From Helicobacter rodentium ATCC 700285 (GTDB taxonomy: Bacteria > Campylobacterota > Campylobacteria > Campylobacterales > Helicobacteraceae), in contig NZ_JHWC01000002.1 of the NCBI RefSeq assembly GCF_000687535.1, positions 124,001 to 188,000 of the forward strand: 64,000 bases of DNA, written 5' to 3'. The notes beneath the pieces were generated by a model that had not been told where the DNA came from, did not search any database, and saw only the letters and a program-made list of their open reading frames with translations. The translations under genes were made by a program, and so were the position numbers. Below, one piece after another: positions 28,254 through 38,092 of this stretch (position 1 is its first letter; each line of letters begins with the position of its first letter).

Positions 28254-29795
28254 ATGAATGAAAACATAAAAATCAATTTTGCCAAAGTGCGATTTCACAT
28301 CAAGGAATTTCAAAAGGTTTATATACTAGGGGGTTGCTCTCTAGTATTTTATGAGCCTTATCATTTACAAGCAAAAGGGAAAAGCGATGGAGAAGAATTT
28401 GAAAATGAAGGTGGAAAAAAAATCCACAAAGAACAAGAGATTGTAAAAATGAATTCCCAAGAAAAAAAGGAAGAAATCATTAGCAAAGAAGCTGCGAAAG
28501 CATATGCTAAAGAAATTGACAAAGAAATCAATGCTCTTACAGAAAATACTTACAAAGAAAAAATAAACACACAAAGTCAAGAAAAGAGAAAAGGCAAATT
28601 TAAAGACTATGATATTTTCTATGATGTTTATACTAGTAAGGAAAACAAATATAAAAGTGTAAATAAAACATTAGGATTTAATCCTGATGGCTTTGAAATA
28701 GACAATGGAATTGTAGAGGTTGAAGCGGAGTTTTTTCAAAAATGTTTTCAAAAAGGGATTTATCATCTTATCCCGCGATTAGTTTCTAAACAAAAAGATA
28801 AAGATTTGTACTTTGACCCTATGCCTTTAGAGGATAAAGGCTTTGTTGTTACTGATTTTCATAGCACTAAAGAAAAAGAACTCACTTTTCAAAGAAAAAT
28901 CGCTGAAATAAAGAATCCAGATTTAACCTTGCAAACACCTAAAGAGTTTCATAGAATGTTGAATGAAAATAGAGATTTCACACAAGAGGATAAACTAGCT
29001 CAAGCACAAGCTATCCCAAAAGCGCGTGAGTTAAGAGTGAGTGAAATGGAGAAAACCATATTAGAGCAAGATAAAAGCTTAAAAGATATAATAAACGATA
29101 AAGAGGAATTAAAGAAAAAGATTAAAAATCTACAAGATAAAAAAGGAAAAACAAGTCAAGAAACAAGCCTATTAGGCAGACTTAAATTCTTATTAATGAA
29201 CAAGAACAAGGCTGAAGATTATAAAAACATCGTTGAAAATTTTAAAAACAATGAAGAACCAATCCACTCCAAAAACATAGGCGATACAGGAGAATGTGTA
29301 GCTTCCTTACTCTTTGAGAAAAAATCTACTAGACATTTATCTAATAGGAGAAAATTAGATGCAAATTTCAATACTAATGGATTTAATCATACGATTCCAG
29401 ATTTTCTAGTAACTCTTAATGATTATCCTGCCTTAGTAGAAGTTAAGAATGTCCAAACTCAAAGCCTAACAGAACAAATTAGTTTTGAATTAAAACTCGC
29501 AAGAGAATATGAATTAGATTATTTATTTTTATGTAATCATTATACTCAATTAATGGATAATATAACAGGTTTAGCAGAATTTAATTCAAACGATGCAAAC
29601 CATACGGGTTCTAGGAAAGGTTTTATATATCATAAACACGCCAACAGAAGCATAAAAACAATCTTTAAAGAAATCTATCTTCATCACATTAAAGGAGCAG
29701 CACCTAATAAGACAATGGTTAAAAGATTAAATTTAAATGATTCTAATAAACTAGAAGAAGAATTAAACAAAAACAAAAGCTTACAAAAAGTTTAA
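28254..29795 (+). CDS. Large accessory protein with C-terminal PD-(D/E)XK nuclease-like domain
   Basis: A 513-residue protein. The N-terminal 250 residues are Lys/Glu-rich and unrecognised. A coiled coil follows at about 260-340. The C-terminal domain (about 345-470) shows the restriction-endonuclease fold order: GDTGE, then IPDFLVTL, then VEVKNVQ, then a helix with EQISFELKLA. This matches the catalytic D...ExK arrangement of Tox-REase-type toxin domains. AAAGGAA precedes the ATG. It lies 48 bases after the ankyrin gene. No secretion signal is visible, so a role as a secreted effector or an intracellular nuclease is inference. Confidence 0.6.
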   Translation: MNENIKINFAKVRFHIKEFQKVYILGGCSLVFYEPYHLQAKGKSDGEEFENEGGKKIHKEQEIVKMNSQEKKEEIISKEAAKAYAKEIDKEINALTENTYKEKINTQSQEKRKGKFKDYDIFYDVYTSKENKYKSVNKTLGFNPDGFEIDNGIVEVEAEFFQKCFQKGIYHLIPRLVSKQKDKDLYFDPMPLEDKGFVVTDFHSTKEKELTFQRKIAEIKNPDLTLQTPKEFHRMLNENRDFTQEDKLAQAQAIPKARELRVSEMEKTILEQDKSLKDIINDKEELKKKIKNLQDKKGKTSQETSLLGRLKFLLMNKNKAEDYKNIVENFKNNEEPIHSKNIGDTGECVASLLFEKKSTRHLSNRRKLDANFNTNGFNHTIPDFLVTLNDYPALVEVKNVQTQSLTEQISFELKLAREYELDYLFLCNHYTQLMDNITGLAEFNSNDANHTGSRKGFIYHKHANRSIKTIFKEIYLHHIKGAAPNKTMVKRLNLNDSNKLEEELNKNKSLQKV

Positions 29796-29805
29796 AAGGA
29801 TAAAA

Positions 29806-30405
29806 ATGTCGTATCATTTTGCACTTTTTGGTGGTTCTTTTGACCCGCCACATTTTGGACATTTGCGTATTGTAGAATCAGCATTAGCAGAGCTTGAGAT
29901 TGATAAACTTTTTGTTGTGCCAACCTTTCTCAATCCTTTCAAATCTAATTTTTACTTTTCTCCAAAAGCTCGTTTGGAGTGGCTTAGGATTCTGTGTCAA
30001 AGTTTGCCTAATTCGTTTAAAGATAAGGTGGAAGTGCTAGATTATGAAGTGCGTCAAAATGCACCTGTGCCAACTTATCAAACTTTGCAATTTATCCAAC
30101 AAACCTATTTATCAAAAGGCAAAGTTTATTTGCTAGTGGGTGCAGACAATGTAGAATCTCTTTCTAAATGGAAAGATTTTGATAAACTTAAAAAGAGCGT
30201 AGAATTTGTTATAATTCCGCGCAAAGGTTTTAGGATTCCGCAGGAATTTAAATCTCTATCGTTTCGCACAATGGATATAAGTTCCACAGAGATTCGGAAT
30301 AAATTGGCTTGTGGGGATTTTGAAAGTTTATCTTGCTTAATCCCACAAGCAATATTGGAATTAATATTAAAGGAAATGAATTGCAGGACAACAGACAAGA
30401 AGTAG
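29806..30405 (+). CDS. nadD: Nicotinate-nucleotide adenylyltransferase
   Basis: A 199-residue enzyme that converts nicotinate mononucleotide and ATP to NaAD. The N-terminal FGGSFDPPHFGHLRI contains the H-x-G-H nucleotidyl-transfer motif. The C-terminal SSTEIRNKL is the matching S-x-T-x-I-R motif. AAAAGGA precedes the ATG. It overlaps rsfS by 25 bases. Confidence 0.95.
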   Translation: MSYHFALFGGSFDPPHFGHLRIVESALAELEIDKLFVVPTFLNPFKSNFYFSPKARLEWLRILCQSLPNSFKDKVEVLDYEVRQNAPVPTYQTLQFIQQTYLSKGKVYLLVGADNVESLSKWKDFDKLKKSVEFVIIPRKGFRIPQEFKSLSFRTMDISSTEIRNKLACGDFESLSCLIPQAILELILKEMNCRTTDKK

Positions 30406-30734
30406 TTAAGGAAATCTGCCATATTATAGAGGAGAAAAAAGGCGAAAATATTGAAGTTTTTGATTTAAAAGAAACGGATTATTTTGTGGATTTTGTTGTG
30501 ATTGCCACCGCACTTGCAGATAGGCATTCTCTAGCTCTTTTAGAGGAGCTAAAGAAACAATTAAAGGCTAAGGGTGAGAGTTTTTTTCATATTGATGAGG
30601 AGAATCCAAATTGGATCGTCATAGATTTGGGTGATGTGATTGTTCATCTTTTTACGGAAAATCAACGCAGAAAGTTTAATTTGGAGGAATTTTTACAAAA
30701 AATCCTTCAGAGAAAAGAGGATAGAAATGTATAA
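30381..30734 (+). CDS. rsfS: Ribosome silencing factor
   Basis: A 117-residue protein that binds L14 and blocks subunit joining in starvation. The family stretches EVFDLKETDYFVDFVVIAT and ENPNWIVIDLGDVIVHLF are present. Starting at TTG 30381 places AAAGGA 7 bases upstream and removes a 16-residue upstream tail that would lie inside nadD. Confidence 0.9.
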   Translation: MQDNRQEVVKEICHIIEEKKGENIEVFDLKETDYFVDFVVIATALADRHSLALLEELKKQLKAKGESFFHIDEENPNWIVIDLGDVIVHLFTENQRRKFNLEEFLQKILQRKEDRNV

Positions 30735-31083
30735 AAAATTAACCCAAGAAGAAGAGCGTGTTATTTTACATAAAGGCACAGAAGCACCATTTAGCGGAGA
30801 ATTTGAAAATTTTTTTGAGATAGGAGTTTATCATTGCAAACAATGTGGGTTAGCATTATACGATTCTGTTAGTAAATTTCATAGTGGTTGTGGCTGGGCT
30901 AGTTTTGATGATTCTTTACAGGGGGCAATCAAAGAGCAATTAGACGCAGATGGCAGACGAACGGAAATTGTTTGCGCAAATTGTGGCGGACATTTGGGGC
31001 ATATATTTATGGGGGAGGGATTCACACAAAAAAATACCCGACATTGCGTAAATTCTATTGCATTAACTTTCACAAAAAGCTAA
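30727..31083 (+). CDS. msrB: Peptide-methionine (R)-S-oxide reductase
   Basis: A 118-residue enzyme that reduces the R-sulfoxide of methionine in oxidised proteins. It has two zinc CxxC pairs (CKQC and CANC), the active-site region HCVNSIAL, and FHSGCGWASF where most members have GWPSF. GAGGAT precedes the ATG at 30727, which overlaps the rsfS stop by 8 bases. Confidence 0.92.
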   Translation: MYKKLTQEEERVILHKGTEAPFSGEFENFFEIGVYHCKQCGLALYDSVSKFHSGCGWASFDDSLQGAIKEQLDADGRRTEIVCANCGGHLGHIFMGEGFTQKNTRHCVNSIALTFTKS

Positions 31084-31085
31084 TA

Positions 31086-31102
31086 TGGAATAAAATTTGC
31101 TT
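31086..31102 (+). promoter_or_regulatory. Sigma54 promoter before flgL
   Basis: TGG AATAAAATTT GC TT matches the GG-N10-GC pattern (GG at 31087-31088, GC at 31099-31100). It lies about 55 bases before the flgL start, in agreement with sigma54 control of hook-junction genes in this group. Confidence 0.65.
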
Positions 31103-31154
31103 CATATTTCTTAAAAATAAATCTAGCTTTGCTTAGATAAATAAGGATTTAGGT

Positions 31155-33785
31155 ATGCGAATCGGAACTAGCTCAAGATATACAATTATGCAATATCAAC
31201 AAAACAAGACACAAACTAGTTTAGATAGAACTTTATCCCAAATGAACGGATTAAAGATTCAATATGGGTATCAAGGAACTTCTATTTTTAACAAAACTTT
31301 AGCATTGGATTATAATCTTACTACCTTACAACAAAGCCATTCACTCGCAACCAATGCTTTAACTTACACAAAGCATACAGATACAGCATTAAGTGATTTG
31401 ACAAAAAATATGGACAAATTTAAAACCAAGCTTGTTCAGGGCGCAAACGATATTCATAGTGAAACTTCTCGTCTTGCGATTGCTAAGGATTTAAAGTCTA
31501 TTAGAGATCACTTTTTAACCCTTGCAAATACTTCGGTGGGGGGTGAATATATTTTTGGAGGCACAGCTACGACATCAAAGCCTTTTAACGCTGATGGTAG
31601 TTATAATGGAAATAATGCAAGCTTAAATGCATTGCTTGGCTCCAACAATTCAGTTACTTACAATATCACAGGGAAAGAATTGTTTTTTGGTTCAGATAAT
31701 GATAAGAATCGTGTGATTTCTACCAACATTCCCAAGTTTAATCAAAGCAAACTTAATCCAAAGATTATGGACCCTTTACACCCAACAGGGGTGAGTGAAG
31801 AAGTGCATATTACAGCAGAAGATACTTTGCGTGATTTAGTGGGAGACAATGACGCAGATGCTAGTAATAATCCCCCAGAAGTCTTTTATATCACAGGACG
31901 TAGGGCAGATGGCACGGCATTTAAATCCAAATTTTCTATGGATGTAGCTTATACGGATAAAAATCAAGCCTCTACAGTGCAGGATTTGTTGGATAAAATT
32001 GGAAGAGAGTTTGGTAATACAGAAACAAGCAAGGCAGTAGAAGTAACACTTAATAAATGGGGAGAAATTGAGATTAAAGATTTAACAGGTGGGCGTTCTA
32101 ACATTGAATTTTATATGGTTTCTAGCAGTTACCAAGATCCTAACAATACCATAGCTGGGGGTGGAGATGGAGTTGGAACACAGGATATAGATACCCTACT
32201 TGGTAGTGGCGTGAAAGTGAATACTTATGTGCAAAGCCCATTTATTGGGACATTTTCTAGTGAAAATATTGCTTCCATAGAGGATTATAATGATCATCGT
32301 CTCCATACGATTCCAACAACATTTAGGACGCATACTAATGAATTAGCAAAGTCCAATACTCTGTTACGGGATATTTTTCCAGCAGGAGTGGATTCCATTA
32401 CATTGAGCGGTACAGGCGCGAATATAGCATTGGATACAGCGGGTGCAGCAGTAGCTCCTACAAATTTCACAATCACTGCAACATCAACCGTGCAAGATTT
32501 AATGGATCAAATCAAAACAACTTATGGTGCGAATGGGGCAGATGTAGATGTGCAATTCTCGGAAGGAAAAATTGTCGTAGTGGATAATAATGTATCTAAA
32601 AAGAATCCACCTGACCAAGACGATAAAGAATTGCCCTATATTGGAGATAGCTCCCTTAGTATTACGCTAACTGCCAATGATGCAGCAGGCAATCCTATCA
32701 ATGGATTCCGCAATGATTATAGTGTGGAATATGATAGAGTGGGATTCTCTCGCAGTGGTGGCACACTTAGCTCCAATGTGTCCCAAATCGTGCGCTCCAC
32801 GAATGAATATGCGGATATGGATACAAAGTTATCAGAAGTTGCAGGAGTAGGGCTTGATGGACATATTTATAACTTTGAGGTTAAAGATGTCAATGGTATC
32901 CCGATTGAGGGTAGGATAGAGTTTAGAAATACTGGGAGTGTGCTAATTATTGATTCTCCTGCAGCAATGAATGGCGTCAATATTGCAAATATTGAGATTC
33001 CAATTTTGCAAGCCAATGGAAACCCTCCGCAAGTTGCCGGAAGTGCAACACCGGCTGATGATGTAACTTATCAACAATTAGCCGATGTAATGGGAATTGT
33101 GATGAATCTTAGCAATTCTAATCCCGGAGATTTAACCAATGTCTTTAATGCGGCGGCAAACTTCAACAATCCCGCAGAAAAGCTTTCTTATGAGACAATG
33201 CTAAGTCAAGCAAAAAATAATGTATGGATTGGCTTAGATGTCAATGGGCAATTACAATTAAAAGATCTCAATCGCATTCCTACGCGTATGGAGTTTATGC
33301 TTTATGATAATCAAAGTAGTAATTTTGCATTAGACGCGAATGGCAGAGTTACTCCTGCAATTCACCCGGCATTAACTTTTCAAGCCAACAATGCTGTTAT
33401 TGGCGAAGATCCACATGTGAATTTCTTTCAGCAAATTGATGAGATTATTAAGGCGGTAGAAGATGGGGTTTATCGTCCGGGTTCTGATCAATATAACGAT
33501 TCTATGCGGAATCCCGGAATCCAAAATGCAATAGCGATTTTTGACCATTTAGCTGATCATATTAATAAGGTGCATACGAAAAATGGGGCGCAGGGGAATG
33601 CGTTTGAATATTCCATTGAGCGCACGGAAACCTTGATGGTTCAGGTAAAAACTTTGCGAAGCGAAACCATTGATACAGATTTTGCAGAAACTTATTTGCA
33701 GTTTTCAACCCTCACACTTGGATACCAAGCAATGCTCTCAAGCATTGGCAAGATTTCACAACTTTCTTTAGTGAATTATGTATAG
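31155..33785 (+). CDS. flgL: Flagellar hook-associated protein 3
   Basis: An 876-residue hook-filament junction protein. The N-terminal D0 region has RIGTSSRYT and SLDRTLSQMNGLKIQYGYQG. The C-terminal core has IDTDFAETYLQFSTLTLGYQAML. The long central domain (about 150-790) is repetitive and variable, as in the large Helicobacter FlgL (H. pylori about 828 residues). It has its own sigma54 promoter and is not linked to flgK in this genome. Confidence 0.9.
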   Translation: MRIGTSSRYTIMQYQQNKTQTSLDRTLSQMNGLKIQYGYQGTSIFNKTLALDYNLTTLQQSHSLATNALTYTKHTDTALSDLTKNMDKFKTKLVQGANDIHSETSRLAIAKDLKSIRDHFLTLANTSVGGEYIFGGTATTSKPFNADGSYNGNNASLNALLGSNNSVTYNITGKELFFGSDNDKNRVISTNIPKFNQSKLNPKIMDPLHPTGVSEEVHITAEDTLRDLVGDNDADASNNPPEVFYITGRRADGTAFKSKFSMDVAYTDKNQASTVQDLLDKIGREFGNTETSKAVEVTLNKWGEIEIKDLTGGRSNIEFYMVSSSYQDPNNTIAGGGDGVGTQDIDTLLGSGVKVNTYVQSPFIGTFSSENIASIEDYNDHRLHTIPTTFRTHTNELAKSNTLLRDIFPAGVDSITLSGTGANIALDTAGAAVAPTNFTITATSTVQDLMDQIKTTYGANGADVDVQFSEGKIVVVDNNVSKKNPPDQDDKELPYIGDSSLSITLTANDAAGNPINGFRNDYSVEYDRVGFSRSGGTLSSNVSQIVRSTNEYADMDTKLSEVAGVGLDGHIYNFEVKDVNGIPIEGRIEFRNTGSVLIIDSPAAMNGVNIANIEIPILQANGNPPQVAGSATPADDVTYQQLADVMGIVMNLSNSNPGDLTNVFNAAANFNNPAEKLSYETMLSQAKNNVWIGLDVNGQLQLKDLNRIPTRMEFMLYDNQSSNFALDANGRVTPAIHPALTFQANNAVIGEDPHVNFFQQIDEIIKAVEDGVYRPGSDQYNDSMRNPGIQNAIAIFDHLADHINKVHTKNGAQGNAFEYSIERTETLMVQVKTLRSETIDTDFAETYLQFSTLTLGYQAMLSSIGKISQLSLVNYV

Positions 33786-33874
33786 GAATTTCTTGTGGAT
33801 AATATCAACAGAAGTTGTTTATTCACAAGAAGCGAATCATTTTCTAGTTAGATTATTTTGGGAGCTATTTTACA

Positions 33875-33894
33875 TAGAATCCCAAAGGATTCTA
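33875..33894. terminator. Hairpin between convergent flgL and the EF-hand gene
   Basis: TAGAATCC (33875-33882), 4-base loop, GGATTCTA (33887-33894). The stem is perfect but no T run follows in either direction, so termination is only suggested by its position between convergent genes. Confidence 0.35.
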
Positions 33895-33904
33895 CTATTG
33901 TAAT

Positions 33905-35521
33905 TTAGGCAGTAAGAAGCTTTTGGATTGTTTGTGCATTAAAAGAGTTTTTAAAAGTGTCAATGCGACTTTCAAATGGGTTAAACAACAAACGATTCAT
34001 TTCTTTTAAATTCTCCTCATTGAATCCTTTCAACAAGGAATCTACAAGATTATTTTGTTTATCTTCTTTGGTATAGAGGCTATCAAAGGAATCTCTTGCA
34101 GCTTCAATCTTTGCAAAGTTTGCTTCTACTTTTGCCCAAATTTGAGAGACTTTATCGCTTACGCCATTGCTCGCAGTTTGTAAAGAATTGAGGCTAAAGG
34201 ACATTTTGACTTCAAGACTTGTAATATTTGCCTTCAGTTCAAGGCTTGTGAGACTAGCCATAGGGACGCGTTCAAACAATCCTGTGATTCCATTTCCTAA
34301 TGCACTAAACATCGGGATAATGCTGTTTTGAGGTAGATTAGAAGCAGAAACGCCCATTCCTTGATAAGCCTTGTTTGCAAGGATTTGAGAAATACTTTGC
34401 CCACCTAGAATCGCATCGTTTGTTGCTTGGTTTTGCACCGCTTCGTCTTTAATTTTCTCACTGACTAAATCAATATGGTGGATATTTCCAGTGTTTCCAT
34501 TATTAAAGAGAAAATCCGCACTCTTGCGTTTAATGCCTAGTAAATCTCCACTTTCCCCTTTCATTAACTCTTCGCTTTCTTTGGGGTTTAGATAAATCAC
34601 TCCCACACCTTTTTCGCCAAGTCCTACGAGTTTTCCCTCACCATTGCCATCGGGTGTCCAGATTCTTAGTTTATCATAGATGGGGTCGTCTTTGTCAATC
34701 TTGCCATCGCCATTAGAATCATAAACGCTTAAATCCTTGAAGCCATCGCCACTTTTTGTGCCAAAAAGCTCATTTCCATCGTTGATTTTACCATCACCAT
34801 TTTTGTCTAACGCTAGGAATCCAGAGCCTTTTTTAAGGGTTGCAATTTGGTCAGGCGTCCCATCGCTATCCAAGTCAAAGCGCATTTTTGTATCGCTTAA
34901 CTCTGTACCATTTCCCTCATAATCAATCACAAGCGGATCAATGATTTTTTTATTAACCCCTTGTGGAATATTTTGTGTCGCATTGGGGCGACTAATTTGC
35001 AAGTTTTGCACAAAGCTTTGTGAGATTCCAATGTTAATATCCAATTGTTTTTGTGTGCCATCGCTTGCAATAATTGTGCCTTGTATAGAGACTTCTAAGG
35101 ATTGAGAGAATCCTTGAGAGAGGCTAATGCCACTTCCTAAAATTCTTTGCTCCAAACTTGTGTTAAAAAAAGATTCCAAAGTCATTGTGGTATTTGTGGA
35201 GTTGTTGCCAGATTTGTTGGCAACACTAGAAAAGACATCTTCCCACATTTTTAACATTTCATCTTTAATCTGCGCAACTGTGCCTAATGCCCTATCCAAA
35301 ACAGCTTTTTGAAAATCGCTTAAATGATTGCCTATTAAGCTTGTGCTAGAAGTAATGTTGGAAGCTTGTCCATTGCCATCTTTGTTAATTGTAGATTGTG
35401 GAACGCTATTTGCTTGAGTGTTTGTAATCTCTTTTGCATTCTTTTGATTCACGCTTGATTGGGTGTAAGAAGTGTGTGAAAACTGAAAAGTTTGCAAAGA
35501 GAAATTTGCATTGGTTTGCAT
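33905..35521 (-). CDS. EF-hand/VCBS-like protein under sigma28 control, function unknown
   Basis: A 538-residue protein. The N-terminal half is low-complexity Ser/Asn. The middle (about 195-300) holds calcium-binding-like loops: DLDSDGTPD, DKNGDGKIND and DSNGDGKIDKDD. The C-terminal part is helical. It has no signal peptide, so it could be exported by the flagellar apparatus. A strong sigma28 promoter lies 29 bases upstream. It may be a flagellum-exported or adhesion-type protein, but no named family is recognised. Confidence 0.7.
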   Translation of the reverse strand: MQTNANFSLQTFQFSHTSYTQSSVNQKNAKEITNTQANSVPQSTINKDGNGQASNITSSTSLIGNHLSDFQKAVLDRALGTVAQIKDEMLKMWEDVFSSVANKSGNNSTNTTMTLESFFNTSLEQRILGSGISLSQGFSQSLEVSIQGTIIASDGTQKQLDINIGISQSFVQNLQISRPNATQNIPQGVNKKIIDPLVIDYEGNGTELSDTKMRFDLDSDGTPDQIATLKKGSGFLALDKNGDGKINDGNELFGTKSGDGFKDLSVYDSNGDGKIDKDDPIYDKLRIWTPDGNGEGKLVGLGEKGVGVIYLNPKESEELMKGESGDLLGIKRKSADFLFNNGNTGNIHHIDLVSEKIKDEAVQNQATNDAILGGQSISQILANKAYQGMGVSASNLPQNSIIPMFSALGNGITGLFERVPMASLTSLELKANITSLEVKMSFSLNSLQTASNGVSDKVSQIWAKVEANFAKIEAARDSFDSLYTKEDKQNNLVDSLLKGFNEENLKEMNRLLFNPFESRIDTFKNSFNAQTIQKLLTA

Positions 35522-35549
35522 TTTGTCTCCTTAATTTTGATTTCCACCT

Positions 35550-35576
35550 ATATCGGCTATTTTCTAAAAAACTAAA
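35550..35576 (-). promoter_or_regulatory. Sigma28 (FliA) promoter of the EF-hand gene
   Basis: On the minus strand, TTTAGTTT (35576-35569), 11 bases, then GCCGATAT (35557-35550), identical in both boxes to the flgM promoter. The first base of the gene is about 30 bases beyond. Confidence 0.8.
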
Positions 35577-35747
35577 GAGAAAATATAATTTTTATCCAAT
35601 CTTTCTTTTTGTTGCACTTCAAAAATCCCTAATTTTACAGCGATTCAAGCTTTTTTAAAGTAAGATAATTTTTAAAAAATTTATAGATATTACTTTAATA
35701 TTAACAAAAAATATTAACTTATAAGTTTAAATTAAATTTTATTTTAG

Positions 35748-35753
35748 TAGAAT
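35748..35753 (+). promoter_or_regulatory. -10 box of the gdhA promoter
   Basis: TAGAAT about 35 bases before the gdhA ATG, in a very AT-rich spacer. Placement is typical of housekeeping promoters here. Confidence 0.4.
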
Positions 35754-35775
35754 TTCAAGCGTAAATTTTAAATAG

Positions 35776-37143
<1,368 letters not shown>

Positions 37144-37146
37144 GCT

Positions 37147-37977
37147 TTGCGGGTTCTTATTCTACTTTTTCTCTCCTTTTTTCTTTGGAATCTCTCCTAT
37201 GCGGACGAGATTCCAAGATTTTCTTTTTACCAACCCCTTAAAGAAACAGAATTACAGCAATTTTTAATGAGTGAAAAATTTGATGGTGTGCGTGGAATCT
37301 GGAATGGAAAAAGCCTCCAAACGCGTAAAGAAAATGTGATTGTAGCACCAAAATTTTGGATTCAAAACTTCCCACCTTTTATCTTAGATGGTGAGTTGTG
37401 GTTAAGGCATAATGCCTTTGAGGAGACGCTAAGTATCGTAAGTAGCGCGATTCCAAAGGAGGAGCAGTGGAGGCAAATTACTTTTCAAATCTTTGATGTG
37501 CGTGGGGTTTGTGAGGATTGCACTTTGCAGGAACGCCTACAACTTTTGCGCAAGTATTTAGAGCGGAATCCTAACCCATTTATCCAAATCATTCCACAGA
37601 TTCCGATTCAAAATAGGGCGCATTTAGAGGAGTTTTATCAAGGCATTTTAAAGCAAGGGGGTGAGGGCGTGATTCTCCGCAACAATGCGATTCCTGAACT
37701 TGGATATAAATTAAAACCTTTTTTAGATTCTGAATGTGTGGTGGTGGATTACACACAAGGCAAGGGGAAGTTTGCAGGAAAAATGGGAGCGGTGGTGTGT
37801 GAGGCGGAGATTCTAGGGAAGAAAAAACAATTTAAAATCGGCTCGGGATTCAGTCAGCGCGAAAGAGAGAATCCACCCAAAATTGGCACAATGATTACTT
37901 ATAAATATCAAGGCTATACCAAGAATGGAATCCCGCGCTTTCCTGTGTTTTTGAGAGTTAGGGGAAGTGGAATCTGA
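37147..37977 (+). CDS. Minimal ATP-dependent DNA ligase with signal peptide (LigE-like)
   Basis: A 276-residue ligase. Residues 1-19 form a signal peptide (LLFLSFFLWNLSYA). The adenylation motif is EKFDGVRG, followed by FILDGELWL, GGEGVILR and KLKPF, which order the catalytic core. There is no BRCT or zinc domain, and the OB-fold region ends in MITYKYQGYTKNG. It is the periplasm-targeted form known as LigE in other proteobacteria. It starts at TTG 37147, 3 bases after the gdhA stop, and may be read with gdhA. A role in DNA uptake or extracellular DNA is inferred. Confidence 0.8.
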   Translation: MRVLILLFLSFFLWNLSYADEIPRFSFYQPLKETELQQFLMSEKFDGVRGIWNGKSLQTRKENVIVAPKFWIQNFPPFILDGELWLRHNAFEETLSIVSSAIPKEEQWRQITFQIFDVRGVCEDCTLQERLQLLRKYLERNPNPFIQIIPQIPIQNRAHLEEFYQGILKQGGEGVILRNNAIPELGYKLKPFLDSECVVVDYTQGKGKFAGKMGAVVCEAEILGKKKQFKIGSGFSQRERENPPKIGTMITYKYQGYTKNGIPRFPVFLRVRGSGI

Positions 37978-38092
37978 AATGCGTTTGCCGTAAATAAACT
38001 TTAAATGCTTCTTATATTTTTGGTAGAATTTAATACAAATAAGTGTAAAATGCGCCTTTTAGTAATATTTTATCAAATCCTTAGGACTATTT

